From Toxorhynchites rutilus septentrionalis (Eukaryota; Arthropoda; Insecta; Diptera; Culicidae): a DNA stretch of 64,000 nt. The translations under genes were made by a program, and so were the position numbers. The notes beneath the pieces were generated by a model. The model was not told the DNA's origin. It made no database searches and saw only the letters and a program-made list of their open reading frames with translations. Shown here piece after piece: positions 21,540 through 33,189 of this stretch; the stretch's first letter is position 1; every line of letters starts with the position of its first letter. Where the stretch lies: NCBI RefSeq assembly GCF_029784135.1, contig NC_073744.1:34796061-34860060 (forward strand), written 5' to 3'.

Positions 21540-21922
21540 GAATGTTGTCTTTCTGTCTTTCTGTCTGTCCGATTCTTATGGACTCGAAAACTACTGAACC
21601 GATCGACATAAAAATTGGTATGTAGGGGTTTTTGGGGTCGGGGAAGGTTCTTATGATAGTGGGAGACCGCTGCCATACACATGAAACACATATTTCTGCA
21701 TAACTCGAGAACTAATCAAGCAATTGGAATGCATCTGCATTACTCGAGAATCAATCACGCAAACGGAATTTTATAGTAAAAGGTAATTTTATAGGGTAGA
21801 TTAGAAGACGAATCAATGAACAGTTCTGCGATTGGACCCATGAACGTGCGCTTAGTAAGAAAACGTGAATGTGATAACGAAAAATAAATTTTGGGCGGGA
21901 CGAAGTTTGCCGGGTCAGCTAG
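21540..21922 (+). mobile_element. Helitron 3' fragment ending GCCGGGTCAGCTAG
   Basis: The end GACGAAGTTTGCCGGGTCAG plus CTAG-T is a hallmark Helitron 3' terminus in insects, and AACTACTGAACCGATCGACA upstream is typical of the same non-autonomous group. There is no coding sequence. A diverged copy of its 3' part lies at about 1120-1290. Confidence 0.7.
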
Positions 21923-22794
21923 TAGCAGTATAAAACTCAGTCCTGGAAGTCGTTCAAAATCTCCCAGAACGTATGTTTTATTGTCAAATTGTTTGTCGTG
22001 TGGCTGCAGTATTTCATAAGTTACAGTATTTTGAATGTGATTGCGAACGGGATTTTGAGCAGATAATTTCGGGTACAAATCTTATTGAACTCAGATTCCA
22101 GATTCGAACTCACATACACGATGTTACACATAAATTTGATTTACTTATCCGATAAATTTTTCAGACTTGCAAATTCCATATTTCAAGTGAATTATGACTT
22201 GAAATAACCTTGAAATAAGAGAGATATATCGGAACCTTGAGATATATTAAAACTTGGCTACACGAACATATTAAATCGTAGTACTAGCGTAAATACAGCT
22301 TCATAAATCTCGTATTTAGGTTGGTATATGAAGCACCTAACTGGCATATACATGCCAAAGTGGAAGTGATATACATACAAGACAATTGCTTGGCATGGAA
22401 TGTCTGAATAATTACCTTTCCTTTCCAACCTTCCTGATTTTCAGGATTTCCCAGACTTTTTGGCACGTTTCCTGATATCCTGACAAGCACTCAATTTTGA
22501 CTGATTTTTCAGAAATGATCCTGATTTTTCCTGATTCTTACACTTATTATTTCATCAGGATGAAAATGATTCAAAATTATACTGGGATTCTGTCGAAATT
22601 TTCCTGGTTGGAAATGAGAACTGTCATAATAGATATCCGGTTCGCACTAGCATCATTTTTACATTAAATTAAATTCTGATACTAAGCTGCACCTAACCTT
22701 TTTATGAATATGTATGATTGTTACAGATCGACAGAATAATCTTTTCCAGAGTGGAAATCCCGAATTATATTCACTACGCACAAATGTTTTGATG
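21923..22794. other. Intronic filler with a CCTGATTTTTC-rich repeat start
   Basis: 21923-22410 has no recognised feature. From 22425 to 22560 the motif CCTGATTTTTC and the block CAGGATTTCCCAGACTTT recur; the same block is at 37441-37462, and a matching CCTGATTTCTTCCTGATTTT stretch is at 24729-24775. The repeat was therefore probably split by the LINE and Tc1 insertions between them. Confidence 0.35.
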
Positions 22795-23128
22795 CTAGCG
22801 TTTGTGGTCAAGGTTACCACGACATCGAGCATGTTGTTTGGTCGTGCGAGATGTATCTTGTAGCCAGATCGAATTTGGAAAACTCTCTTCGGGCCTGAGG
22901 GAAACAACCCAATGTGTTTAATCATCAGTAATGTCCAAACCTCCGTATGTCCCTTTCTCTGCCTGATAAAAAATTGTCACCCTATTAGCCTCGAGTCGTC
23001 CGCGAGTAATCGGTTCTTCATCCTATCAACCGTAGAATAAGCAAAATTGTAAATGTGCCTTAGAACTAAAATCAGATATAGAATTTGCTTCTTTAACCTT
23101 GTGCAACTGAGCCGATTTATAAAAAAAA
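22795..23128 (+). pseudogene. 3' fragment of a LINE (I/R1/LOA-like), ORF2 C-terminus and tail
   Basis: The segment matches the LINE copy at 40636-41358: GCGTTTGTGGTCAAGGTTAC (C.CGxGYHD zinc-knuckle-like motif), CACGACATCGAGCATGTTG, then the 3' tail GTGCAACTGAGCCG and an A-run. The peptide block CGxGYHDIEHVVW lies at the C-terminus of ORF2 downstream of RNase H in such LINEs. Premature stops are present and the 5' part is missing, as expected for a 5'-truncated retroposed copy. Confidence 0.65.
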
Positions 23129-23233
23129 TGTTTTGAGGCTTCTCAAAATAGTGTTATCGATTTCTATTGATCGAGGAATACGTTTCAGAGCGTAATATTA
23201 CTCAAAAGAGACATTTTGAATTCTATGTTAATA

Positions 23234-24614
23234 CAGTGGTAGACATTCGTTTAGCGGCACCCTATTTTTTCTCAATATTTTATAAAATAAGTCAATTATT
23301 TGTACAGTTTTGTTCATAAAAGACTATTATTGTTTATTTTCATCGAATTCATTCTAAAAAAAAGTATAAATTCACTTTTTGTTTTCTAAGTAATTGAAAT
23401 ATATGGAATCAGGGTGGACATTCGTTTAGCCGCATCCTAAAATTTCAATAAATGAAAATTTATGCGACAAATTTCGAGTCCGTTCGGATCACTTTGAAAA
23501 CTCGTTTTGACATCGAGTCAGACAGCTTTTAAAGTGTTGCCATATTGATTATAGCCCAACACTCCTGAATTACTGCCTTGAGGCTGGAAATAGTGTCAAA
23601 TTGTCATCCGTTTGCATAGCCCATCTCGGCCAAGATTCTCCATAGGTTCTCTATGGGATTGCAATCGACTGCAAGCAGGTCATTCAAGAAGCGAAATGTC
23701 CTTCTCAAAAAACCATGCCTTCGATTGCTTGGAAACGTGGATCTATGCATTATCCTGCTGAAAAAACGATATCCTCGGTAGCGTTATTCTCAATATGGCC
23801 AATCAAAACGTCCTCAGTAATTTAAGATACTTTTCGAAGTTCATTCGGGTGAAATTGAAACAAATGGGAAGTTTGCTGTGATAGGAAACGACTCCCTACA
23901 CTGTCAAACTTCCGCGCCCAAAGTTTCGCTTCGATCTCACGACATTCCGTCGACTTAAATTGTACCAATAGCAACTGTAACAGTCCGGATCATCCAAATT
24001 GAACTTTTTTCGCCGGAAAATACAACATTTCTCCATTATAGTTTCCATTCCATGTATTGCCGGGCGAAAATGAGATGGTTCTGCTTATAGATGGCGGTCA
24101 GTTTCGGCTTCCCTTGAAGTTTCTTCCACATTATGTTTGGTGACTCGTTCAAGATGCGCGCAATATACCTCTTCGTTACTGGAACAACCGATTCTGCCTT
24201 AATGTATGAGCAGGACATCGTTTCTCGGTTGCTTCGTGTCTTATTCGACCTTTAAGACGCAAAGTAACTTTGGTGTTCCCATTTCTCAGATCGTTCCCAT
24301 TTCCTCAGATCGCCCAATTTTAGTTACGATCGAGCGATAAAGTTCTCTCTTGTTCACTGAATATCTTTATTATTTTCCGCCCCTCTTCCGTCAATGGAAT
24401 ACCTTTCGCCATTCCTTTAAATTCTACGTAGATCACTAATCTGACCAACTTCTTACGTTGCACATCTATGACGCGCGTCATTTTAATAATATTTACTTAA
24501 ACATACTACCACTACAGCAAATAAGTATCCCGATAAAAAGAACATTCCTTGTTGTTTTGTAAGTGTTTCAAGTTTAGTTTTTTCCACGTGCGGCTAAACG
24601 AATGTCTATCACTG
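23234..24614 (-). mobile_element. Tc1-like transposon with CAGTGRTAGACATTCG TIRs
   Basis: The left end CAGTGGTAGACATTCGTTTA and the inverse of the right end (CAGTGATAGACATTCGTTTA) match over about 25 bases with TA on both sides (23232-23233 and 24615-24616). A second copy of the end (GGACATTCGTTTAGCCGCA) lies near 23413-23435, inside the left arm. The element is 1381 bp, the usual Tc1-like size, and encloses a decayed transposase on minus. It lies inside the large Sidestep-gene intron. Confidence 0.85.
23900..24483 (-). pseudogene. Tc1-like transposase remnant
   Basis: The minus frame at 24218-24036 contains KPKLTAIYKQNHLIFARQYMEW, the stretch before the first catalytic aspartate in Tc1 transposases; further fragments are out of frame. 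A possible start methionine lies at 24483 (MTRVIDVQRKKL), with PLTEEGRKI matching the N-terminal helix-turn-helix lead, but a stop follows within about 55 codons. The enzyme would bind the TIRs and cut at TA. Stops and frameshifts make this copy inactive. Confidence 0.7.
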
Positions 24615-24619
24615 TATAT

Positions 24620-25633
24620 TAGGATTTCATTTAACATTTGGTCGTGAGATTCAAAGTAGAATAAACTTTAATAGTGAAACTATAGTAAATAAAACGGCAC
24701 GAACTTTCCGGACAACCTAATATAAGGTATCCTGATTTCTTCCTGATTTTTATGTTCATTCTTCCTGATTTTTGAAAATTATAGTTGGCAACCCTGTGTA
24801 AAAGTATAGTCTACATAATCGGCTTAAAAACAATATATTACAAAACGCGAATAAATGCCGTCCTGGTATGAGGTCTAGTGAAAATCTTTTTCATCTGTAC
24901 TTTTTATTCGAAAAACCTTTACCATTGAAAACATTCGTTGAAAAGAAGAATCTGTTTCATTTGCCTGAAAAAAAACTCATTTAATTTCTACAAAATGTTA
25001 CATTTACTTACTAACTTCATATTTACATTTACGTCCTACAAATACTAAATTATTAGAGAATTAGAGAATTGAATTTTATTAGATTATATGAAAAAAAAAT
25101 AAAACGATATAAAAAATTTAAACTGAGAACTTTTTTCTCAAATTAAAATCCATTTTTCTTAAAAATATCTTTTCTAATTCTCAATATCAAAAAAATATAT
25201 ATGAATAACCCATACAATAACTAACAAGTCTTCCATACGTCGGAAGCAGGCCACTTTTCAGGAATAAAGTTTTTCTAACAACTTTTTCACGTTTTATTTT
25301 TGTTTGTTCCGTAAATCCAGTCAAGATAGTCAGTGTTTAAAGAAAAGTTTAAGATAACGTTAAAATGTGGACTTTTGTCAAAGGCGTCAACTTTCTATTT
25401 CTCAGAGATCCTGAAATAGATGATTTTTTCGCATAGAGACTTCATGGAAAACTTCTGTTCTACTCGTATCCTTTTGTGTGCTCGCGATTGACATGTTTAT
25501 AAATAGAAAAAAGGAGAAGGAGTAAAATTTAAGTAGGGGAAATCAAAGTAAAATCGATACCCATAGATTTTCCTCATATTTTCAGGACCTCCCATGTTTC
25601 TTCAAATCGTTACTCTACATCAAGGGCCCCTTT
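24620..25633. other. AT-rich intronic sequence, nothing recognised
   Basis: No coding remnant or boundary repeat was seen, apart from the short CCTGATTTCTTCCTGATTTT stretch at 24729-24775. 25000-25210 is extremely AT-rich. Confidence 0.3.
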
Positions 25634-25790
25634 TTAGGAGGCGATCTGGCGTAGCGGTAACATCCATACCTCTCACGCTAAAGGTCACGAGTTCAATTCT
25701 CACTCCCGACATTCTTCCGAAATGGAAGGTAAAAAAGTGACGAACCAGCCAAATGTGTTGAAAGTCACTATAATACAGAAATAAAAAAAA
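25634..25790 (+). mobile_element. tRNA-related SINE with 12-bp target duplication
   Basis: The head GGAGGCGATCTGGCGTAGCG and the later GGTCACGAGTTCAATTCTC have the layout of a polymerase III A box and B box. The body ends in AATACAGAAATA plus an A-run. AAGGGCCCCTTT flanks both sides (25622-25633 and 25791-25802), a perfect target-site duplication. Copies occur at 28781-28932 and 48608-48763, all on plus. Confidence 0.85.
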
Positions 25791-25802
25791 AAGGGCCCCT
25801 TT

Positions 25803-26021
25803 GGGTCGATATTGGGTTCTCAGGGGTCTACATGAATGGAAATTGATTTTGGGGGTCGACGAGGTCTGAAAATTGACCCTCATTAATTAACACAAGTTCT
25901 TGAATGAAACTTCCAAGATACAGTATAAGTTGTGTTACGTGATCTAACTTGATTTCTAGCAGAAAGTATTATTGTTGTACTATTCAAAAACTCAACACAT
26001 AGATGAGCGCGCATAAGATTT
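25803..26021. other. Short intronic gap
   Basis: No feature recognised between the SINE and the LINE fragment. Confidence 0.3.
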
Positions 26022-26640
26022 TTTTATTAGTTCGTTTATTTTTACAGGCTCAGTTACATAAGTTTTAAGGAGCGGAATTCTCAAGTATATTTTTATAACT
26101 ATACATACAATTTTCTTAAATCTGAGGTTAGTAATGTAGAAAACCGATTACTCGCGGTCTACTCGAATTTAGAAGGGTCGCATATTTTTTCAGGAAAATG
26201 ATGGAATATAAAGAGTTAGTAACAATGTTGATGATCACACTCAATTCCTAAATCTATTCGTATATTTATAATGCATTTATATTTCAACTTAATCTACTGT
26301 TTATAGCAAGGGGACCTATTACTCACAGAGGAAGAAAAGGATATAGGATATAGGGACAATTACACACGAAGATCGATAGCTTCGAGGAAAACATATAATT
26401 GGAACATGTAATAAAGGTCCAACCGAGCCAACACATCTCTCACCGGCACCTTGGGCTGCCTTCCTCGGGTCCGAAGGGAGTTTTCTAAATTCGATCTGGT
26501 GACAAGATAAACCTCACACGACAAACAACGTGCGTGATGTCGTGGTATCCTAGGGCACAAACACAAAGATTGTTGTCGGCAAGATTAATACGAAAGAGTA
26601 GCGGAGCGCGTATAACTTCATACAAGATAAAAAATTTGGC
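26022..26640 (-). pseudogene. 5'-truncated LINE copy (same family as 40636-41358)
   Basis: On minus the peptide SCEVYLVTRSNLENSL then RGRQPKVPVRDVLARLDL matches the C-terminus of the better preserved copy at 40633-41010. It is followed by the family 3' tail with ACTGAGCCTGTAAAAATAAA at 26056-26037. The 5' half, including reverse transcriptase, is missing. The position is inside the 14.9-kb intron. Confidence 0.7.
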
Positions 26641-26911
26641 AAGTGCATTTGGTATGTGCGTTCTGAAATTTGTTGAATCTTAATACACTCCTTTACTACC
26701 TTAATTCAAGAAATATCATCAGTAGAAATAGGAAGAAAGCACTGTTTTTTAATATTTTTTTATCATCACCGTGCGATTTTTTTATTTTTTGTTCTCCAGT
26801 ATTTTTGGGTAATTTGTATTAACATATTTACAATTTGAATAATATTTATAAAATTTTAAATCTATTTATTTTGTTGAATTTCGATGAGAAAATGATGTCA
26901 AGTTTACTCGC
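26641..26911. other. AT-rich intronic sequence
   Basis: No feature recognised. Confidence 0.3.
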
Positions 26912-26915
26912 TTAA

Positions 26916-27519
26916 CCCTTTATAAGGACGTGGAAACTAGGCAAGGAATCGACTCGAAATTCAGAGAACATAATCCTGACATGAGGAAGAACACATTAAA
27001 CAGTTGAAAAAAATGGTGACAATATAGTTGTCACTGCCCATTAACCCCAAAAACATTGTTTGCGCTGCCTTGTAAGCTCATTTTATTGCGCCTTCGGTTA
27101 TACAAAAATTAAAACAATATTTCTAGTGGAGCGATTTTTTTTTGTTTTTTGTACAGACTTACAAAAAAAATACAAAAAATGAATTTTTCATCGAATACAC
27201 TTTTTTTATTGAAGAAACTGCATGAACTTACACAGAAGATCCTAAATAGGACACTTACAGTAAAAATCTTATCAACTTGTTGCATGTTCAACGAATTAAA
27301 ACAGAATTTTTTGTCGGCGCTCAATTACCGCGGTTTTTACATAAAAATTACTCTCAAATTAATATCGTACATTTTTAGAAGCCCTAAATAAATTTGAGTA
27401 TTGCCAGATACGTTCAGAAGTCTTTGGTTAAGCAAAATATTGAAATAATATTCCAAGTGCGGAGAAAAACAAATTTCTTTAGGTGGCTTTAGGTACAGTT
27501 GTCACGGACTTATAAAGGG
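26916..27519. mobile_element. piggyBac-type MITE, TTAA target, TIR CCCTTTATAAG
   Basis: TTAA (26912-26915) then CCCTTTATAAGGACGTGG at the left; CACGGACTTATAAAGGG then TTAA (27520-27523) at the right. The 604 bp between contains only short frames. Its TIR differs from that of the element at 16477, so this is a second family. Confidence 0.8.
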
Positions 27520-27529
27520 TTAACCAACC

Positions 27530-28780
27530 GCGAAGTCTTTAAATTAGTAAGAATTTTGTATGAATAAAACTAGAACAAGAGATAAATTTTAATTTAAAAA
27601 ATTCGGCAATAGGGGTCTGAGATATCACTTAATTCTGGAAAAGGGGTCTATTGCCCAAAACAGTTTGAGAACTCCTGCTCTACATGAACATGTTTATCAT
27701 TTATTGAGAAGATCTCGAATTTTGGTAGAATAGTGTTTTGGTGAAATAAATGAGAGTATGGGTATAACCGAAAAAAAACAAATGAAAACTTGTTACTATC
27801 ATTTCAAAGCAGCACTAAGATGATATACACATGCTATGTGAATACTTCAAGATGGGGAGGAGACTTAGTTGCGAATAGAGAGGAATGAACTCTCTGAGTT
27901 TAAAGTCTCTTTAATTCAATACCGTTACCGTTAGATGCGAATGATACGTAACTTGATTGCACAGATTTTGAAACATGACAAAAAAACAAATTCTTGTATT
28001 TCGACTGCAAGAAAAAGCTGTTCACTGATGTTTTATTGAACCCCATAGTTCTAGCTGCTGATGTAGCCTTAGATTTGCGGAAAAAACGACTCGGACTCAG
28101 GTCTCAGCCAGTAATTTTTTTTCTTTCTTATTGAAAGGGTGTTTCAAATATTTTTTTTGCCAATCCAAAAGCCAGTTTTAAGTTCAAGCAGATGACGGAC
28201 AAATTCCTGCTCCTAGTCCAGAGTAAACACAGAGTTGATCAAAGCTTGGGTGAGCATCCACCAGAGATGTGGAAGACGAGCGTTAAACAAATTTACCATA
28301 AGACCTGGCAGCCTTCCTTGTTGATATACCCTACTCAACTACTCAATATCAGTCCGGCCCTGCCGTCAGCTCTTCAAAACATAAGCAAACATAGGCATCT
28401 ACAAAAAATAAGGACGATTTTTTCTGTCAGCGAGTCACAAACCGGATGTCGGTTTTACCTTTACTTAAGGCGTCAGTTTTATCCCGAATGGACCTGAAAT
28501 TTCAAAACAAAACTTTTGATCGTCTTAAGGGCATCTAAAAATTTGCAAAAGAAATAGCTTTCAACTAGAAAATTTTACCCACAGTGTCGATTTCACCCTT
28601 AATTCCACTAGTATTTTTTTCCAAGCAAAACATTAAAAATTAAAAATTAAAAATAAAAAACATTGAAAATTGTTGTGGGAAAAATTCTTCCCCTGATATA
28701 TTTATAACTTTTTAGTTATTGTATTTATTTTATATGCATTTTTTCAGGAATTTGAGAAGAATGAACTTCAATTTTTAGAG
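27530..28780. other. Intronic filler with one AGAGG..CTCT foldback motif
   Basis: An AGAGAGGAATGAACTCTCTG motif followed by AGTTTAAAGTCTCT lies at 27877-27910 and recurs elsewhere in the window. The plus frame at 28192-28497 (101 residues) shows no recognisable domain. Otherwise nothing identified. Confidence 0.35.
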
Positions 28781-28932
28781 GAGGCGATCTGGTGTAGTGG
28801 CTACACCATACCTCTCACGCTAAAGGCAACGAGTTCAATTCTCACTCCCGACATTCTTCCAAAAATGGATGTAAAAGGGACAAACCAGCCAAAATGTGTT
28901 AGAAGTGTCACTATGATATAGAAAAAACACTT
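28781..28932 (+). mobile_element. tRNA-related SINE (diverged copy)
   Basis: Same family as 25634-25790, with GGAGGCGATCTGGTGTAGTG at the head, CGAGTTCAATTCTCACTCCC in the middle and an A-rich end. It is more diverged than the other two copies, so probably an older insertion. Confidence 0.75.
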
Positions 28933-29256
28933 CGAATTTTGAAACAATTTTTTTAGTATGAGTATTCCTCAAATTCCTTTCGATTTTTTTAATAAAAGCT
29001 TAAGTAATTTTCTAATAGTTTAGGTCTTCTGACATTTGAGATGTATTTTAATGTTATTAATTTTTAAATTATAAGACTTAAACCAATTTTAGTGAAATAT
29101 TTTCTTTTTCGATATTTTTTCAATTTTTTTTGCTTCTTTTTAAATCCCTACTAATGTATCACTCGTAACATTTTTGTTTGTTAATTCTCGCGATATACAA
29201 GTTTTACAAACTTTTTTCAATTCACAAATAGTCAAGAATATACCAACCGCGAGAAT
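28933..29256. other. AT-rich intronic sequence
   Basis: No feature recognised. Confidence 0.3.
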
Positions 29257-29259
29257 ATA

Positions 29260-30563
29260 CAGGGTTTTCCAACTTTAAATTTCCTAAAGTAAATTGAAAT
29301 AAAACACACTTAGAATTCGAAATTCGATGAAACTTTTATTTCAAATTAAAGTTTGGTTTATGCCATTATGTGTGAAATACAACATCATTCAAATGTCCAC
29401 CTAGGGCTTCCTCGCACATCTTGATCCGGAACAGGTAATTTTCGATGACTTTTCGGCACATATGGGGCGGCATATCGGTCATAACTTCACGAATGTTGTC
29501 TTTCAAATGTTCAAGAGTTTGCGGAGAGTTGGCATAGACACGGTCTTTAGCATAACCCCACAAAAAAAAAGTCTAGCGGGTTCAAATCGCATGATCTGGA
29601 CGGCAAATTGACATCACCAAAACGCGAAATTATGCGTCCCTCAAATTTCGTTCGCATTATGGCCATGTTCGGTCGTGTTATGTGGCACGTGGCGCCGTCC
29701 TGCTGAAACCACATGTCATCCGTATCCATATCTTCAATTTGTGACAAAAAAAAAAGGTTAACATGCGGCCATAGCGCTCACCATTCACAGTTACCGTCTC
29801 GCCGTCCTCATTTTCAAAGAAATACGGCCCGATGACTCCACCAGACCATAATGCGCACCAAACAGTGACTTTTGGCGGATGCAATGGCCTCTCAACAATC
29901 ACATGTGGATTTTCTGAGCCCCATATACGGAAATTTTGGGTTTTCACATTGCCACCGAGCTCGAAATGTGCCTCATCGCTGAAGAAAATTTGATGCGAAA
30001 ATTCAGCATTTTGCTGCTGTTGTTCGTTCACCCAATAGACGTATGCCCGACGCATTCCATGGTCACCACGCTCTAATTTTTATACCAGTTGGACTTTGTA
30101 TGGATGTAGGTGCAAGTCCGAATGCAAAATTCGCCACAATGATGTGTTTGACAAGCCCAATTGCTGAGCACGCCGTGGAATCGAAACATTCGGGTCATCC
30201 TCCACACTGGCAGCAACAGCAGCAATATTTTCGGCCGAACGCACATTACGATGATGCACAGGCTTCACAATATCCGCTACGGATCCAGTTTGTTCGAATT
30301 TACGCACTACATTAGCGATTGTGTGCTCTGTAGGCCGTCCATGACGACCAAAATCGTCTGTAATGCTCGAATAACATTTTCCGGGTTTTCATCATTTTTA
30401 TAGTATAATTTAACAAAATTAACACGTTGTGCGATGCAAAAACGATCCATATTGTAAAATGGCAGACATTCAACTAACGATATGACGCTTTGGTTGACAG
30501 CTATGTCAAATGGTTGTCAGCGCAGGGCTGTATACTTTCGGAAGCCCGAAATGGAAAACCCTG
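29260..30563 (-). mobile_element. Mariner-like element, TIR CAGGGTTTTCCA, TA target
   Basis: The left end CAGGGTTTTCCA and the inverted right end TGGAAAACCCTG are perfect over 12 bases, with TA on both sides (29258-29259 and 30564-30565). The 1304 bp element contains a transposase gene in nearly full length on minus. It is structurally complete but coding-dead. The host position is the large Sidestep-gene intron, transcribed in the same direction. Confidence 0.9.
29366..30450 (-). pseudogene. Mariner-like DDD transposase with frameshifts
   Basis: The start ATG at 30450 gives MDRFCIAQRVNFVKLYY. Pieces in three frames then cover the helix-turn-helix region (30307-30080, with IPRRAQQLGLSNTSLWRIL), the first catalytic aspartate (IFFSDEAHF), the second (WFQQDGATCHIT) and the third (SCDLNPLDFF), ending at 29366. 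Between the second and third aspartates there are 36 residues, counted within one uninterrupted frame. At least three frameshifts break the gene. The intact protein would cut and paste at TA sites. The acidic triad ending in D and the GATCHIT and DLNPLD motifs fit the arthropod mariner-like group with a DDE_3-type domain. The exact clade needs a tree. Confidence 0.85.
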
Positions 30564-30565
30564 TA

Positions 30566-31400
30566 AATATTACAAGTAAAACATCAACTTCTCAGGAGTC
30601 TCCAGGCAAAAATGCTATATATCTCAGAGGATATAAGAGAGAGAAAGTTGACATTTTTGACAAAAGATAGTCAATACACTATATCGCTAACTTGGCTGCA
30701 TTTACGGAGCAAATTGTATTTTGTTTTTCAAATAAAATATGAGACAGTTGTTGTTAGAAAAACTATTCATGAAAAAATAAAATGTACAAAAAAATTAGTT
30801 CAAATCTACGAATTGAAAAATATTGAATATACGAGTAGGAGTATTTGAGTGTTGAGTATCAGCGTTGTTTATGGTTACTGAAAGCAAGAATGACTAAAAT
30901 TTGTACCGTTGAATTGTTTCTTCAAGCTTCATGTAATTTTACTGTCTTAAATCAGTGCATCTCAGTCCACGGAAACTCGAACTCATGATTCAACTCAGAA
31001 GCTCGACTACATCCGATTGTCGATTTCCGTAAAAAATCTAAGCAAACATTCACCAATGAATAAACTCGGAAAATATAAAGGAAGCGAGTTCACTAAAGTC
31101 GAACGTGGAACTAAAAAGCACCCCCCTCATTTTTCGTTCAACGTGATTGATATGGAGAGGTCGGACATACATTTCTTGATTGAATGTTTCTTTAAATCGT
31201 ATTCTCAGATGCAACAATGGCCTAGACAGGGAAGTGATTGAATTCATGTAAGAAGAAAAACAAAAATATTCTTCTGACCCATTTCTGGAGCAGGCCAACG
31301 ATAACAGCAAATGTATATAAAATAGCTACCCCTTAAATGCATGAAACATTTATTTATAACTAATTCCATTTCATAAACAACTCCTTCAGGCGGATTGGAG
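30566..31400. other. Intronic sequence without recognised features
   Basis: Frames at 30482-30848 and 31017-31310 overlap on both strands and carry no domain. Composition is AT-rich. Confidence 0.3.
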
Positions 31401-32330
31401 GAATACATTTTGGAAAACATTCATCCACCACTAATCTATTTCCAGCTGACCTTTCGCTCGTATCCTCTGACATGTCCTGGCCAGTGGCACGGAAGCGCAT
31501 TGCGAGTAACACTTGTCATAAACTTTTTGAACTAACAGCATCAGTTTGTGTGTGTGTATGTGTGTGTGTGTCGCCAGCATGTGCTGGCGCTTTCCCCGGG
31601 CGCCGGGTAAAATCATCGTTTGAATGAGATATAAATATTAGCCATTTCACAGCCTTGGCAATGGCTAATATTTATTTCATTTGCCGGCTCCGGGCCCCCT
31701 CTGTAGCTGAGCCGCACTCCCAGCCCCAACCCAGTTGTGTTTGTGTTTGTCCTCGACGGTCAGCCATAGAGTGGCCCACATTGGGACAGATGAAAAATAG
31801 TATTGCTGCTACTGCTGCTTATAATATATCACTCCAAATTACTAGCGCAGCAAATTCATTCGTCTAATGGACTACTAGCGGAAGCTAATGGACCGAGTGG
31901 TGCATCTGCTGGCTTACGGGAGATACATCCCTGCTAACGCTGCTGTTTAGCTACAGGATATGAAAATTTCAAACGCAAAAGGCGATAAATTGGAAACAGC
32001 AACTAATTGTTGCTTATTTGGATCCAGTTGTCATTCGGACAATTTGCGGATTCGAATAAAAAAAACAAAATTTCTCGATCCGAGAGACGGTTAATTGAAT
32101 TTGAATTAAATTTGCACAATATGGTCGGTTGGATGAGCTTCCGATGCTTCGGGGCGCTCATTAGTGGGGCTACTGGAATTTAGTTTTTTTTTTTCTAATA
32201 ATTGGTACTCGAATTAGGTGAGAGCAATTTAGATAATTCTTCAATTTAGAACAGTTGCCTCATTCGCTTGAATTTTCCAAAACACTCTTTAAAAAATATT
32301 CAAATACTCTTAAACAAACTCAGAATCAGG
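31401..32330. other. Unique GC-richer intronic block
   Basis: No copy elsewhere in the window. It includes a GT-rich microsatellite (31541-31570), a strong hairpin (31622-31683) and AT motifs such as CAACTAATTGTTGC and GGTTAATTGAATTTG. It is a candidate regulatory island within the large intron. No exon could be defined. Confidence 0.4.
31622..31683. ncRNA. Strong hairpin, possible pre-miRNA
   Basis: The arms ATAAATATTAGCCATT (31631-31646) and AATGGCTAATATTTAT (31660-31675) pair perfectly over 16 bases around a 13-base loop. Pairing extends imperfectly outward (ATGAGAT against TTCAT), giving a ~60-base hairpin of pre-miRNA size. It lies in unique intronic DNA, not in a recognised transposon. 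I do not recognise either arm as a known miRNA, and the alternative is a small inverted repeat without function. Confidence 0.35.
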
Positions 32331-32912
32331 GTTGCCAACAATAATTTTAAAAAAAACTGGAAGGTTGCTTTAAAAAAATAGATCTTGTTCAACCGTTCTA
32401 TTTTAAGAAGACCGGCTTGATTTATTTGAAATGTTTTTTTTTACCAATTCCAATGCTTAAAAATAGAATTTCCGTCGATACTTCGTGAAGAATATATATA
32501 CGTTATCCATTAAATAGTAAAAAATAAGTCATTGATTAATCTTATCATTAGAATACATCAAAATGACGTTTTCCACAATTCGAACATTACTGTGAAACAA
32601 TATTTGCGGACCGTTTCATCTATAACCTCTACAAAACACGGTTTTGTTTGGTTAAAACTTGAAAATCTCGTATTTATTGCTTCATGTCCATAAAACTGCT
32701 TATAGAAAATCGTCGGAAAACTGCTCGGCAATATGTTGTCAAACCAGATAGCTTTTATATATTCGCAGATATTGCCACAAATGGATAGAAAAACAAAGTA
32801 TTGCAAGTATTTCAAAATTAAACTCATATGAAACATTTGCTCTGTTTTGCTACTTATTTCTATGCCATAAAACCTCAATATGCCACAGCGAAGCGTGGCA
32901 GGGTACAGCTAG
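32331..32912 (+). mobile_element. Helitron 3' fragment with terminal hairpin
   Basis: It ends in TGCCACAGCGAAGCGTGGCA then GGGTACAGCTAG-T. The TGCCAC/GTGGCA hairpin about ten bases before CTAG is the textbook Helitron 3' structure. The end sequence differs from the GGGTCAGCTAG group, so this is another Helitron family. The 5' limit is uncertain. Confidence 0.6.
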
Positions 32913-33180
32913 TAAAGTTTGAAAAAATGATATGTACAATCTAACCAACTTCGATAAGACCAGGTGATGCTGCTTTGTATCATTTAAACAAATTTTATTC
33001 AATTGTATTGTTATCTACCCTACATACCCTACATCTACCCTACACTGCATGATTTCAAAATGTATGTGTGTGCAAGCGCTGATCGTAAACAAATGTTTTT
33101 GTATTTTTCAAGGGTCAAGTTTGTATAAAAGCAGTTACATTTTCTGTTGTTTTAGTTCGTTCGATCGATAAATCTGGAAA
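32913..33180. other. Short unassigned gap
   Basis: It contains a small CTACCCTACA tandem near 33015-33050. Nothing else recognised. Confidence 0.3.
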
Positions 33181-33189
33181 ATGCTGAAG

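Noticed and set aside
28192..28497. A 101-residue plus frame as a gene
   Set aside because: No recognisable motif; flanked by AT-rich intron and repeats. Left as unassigned.
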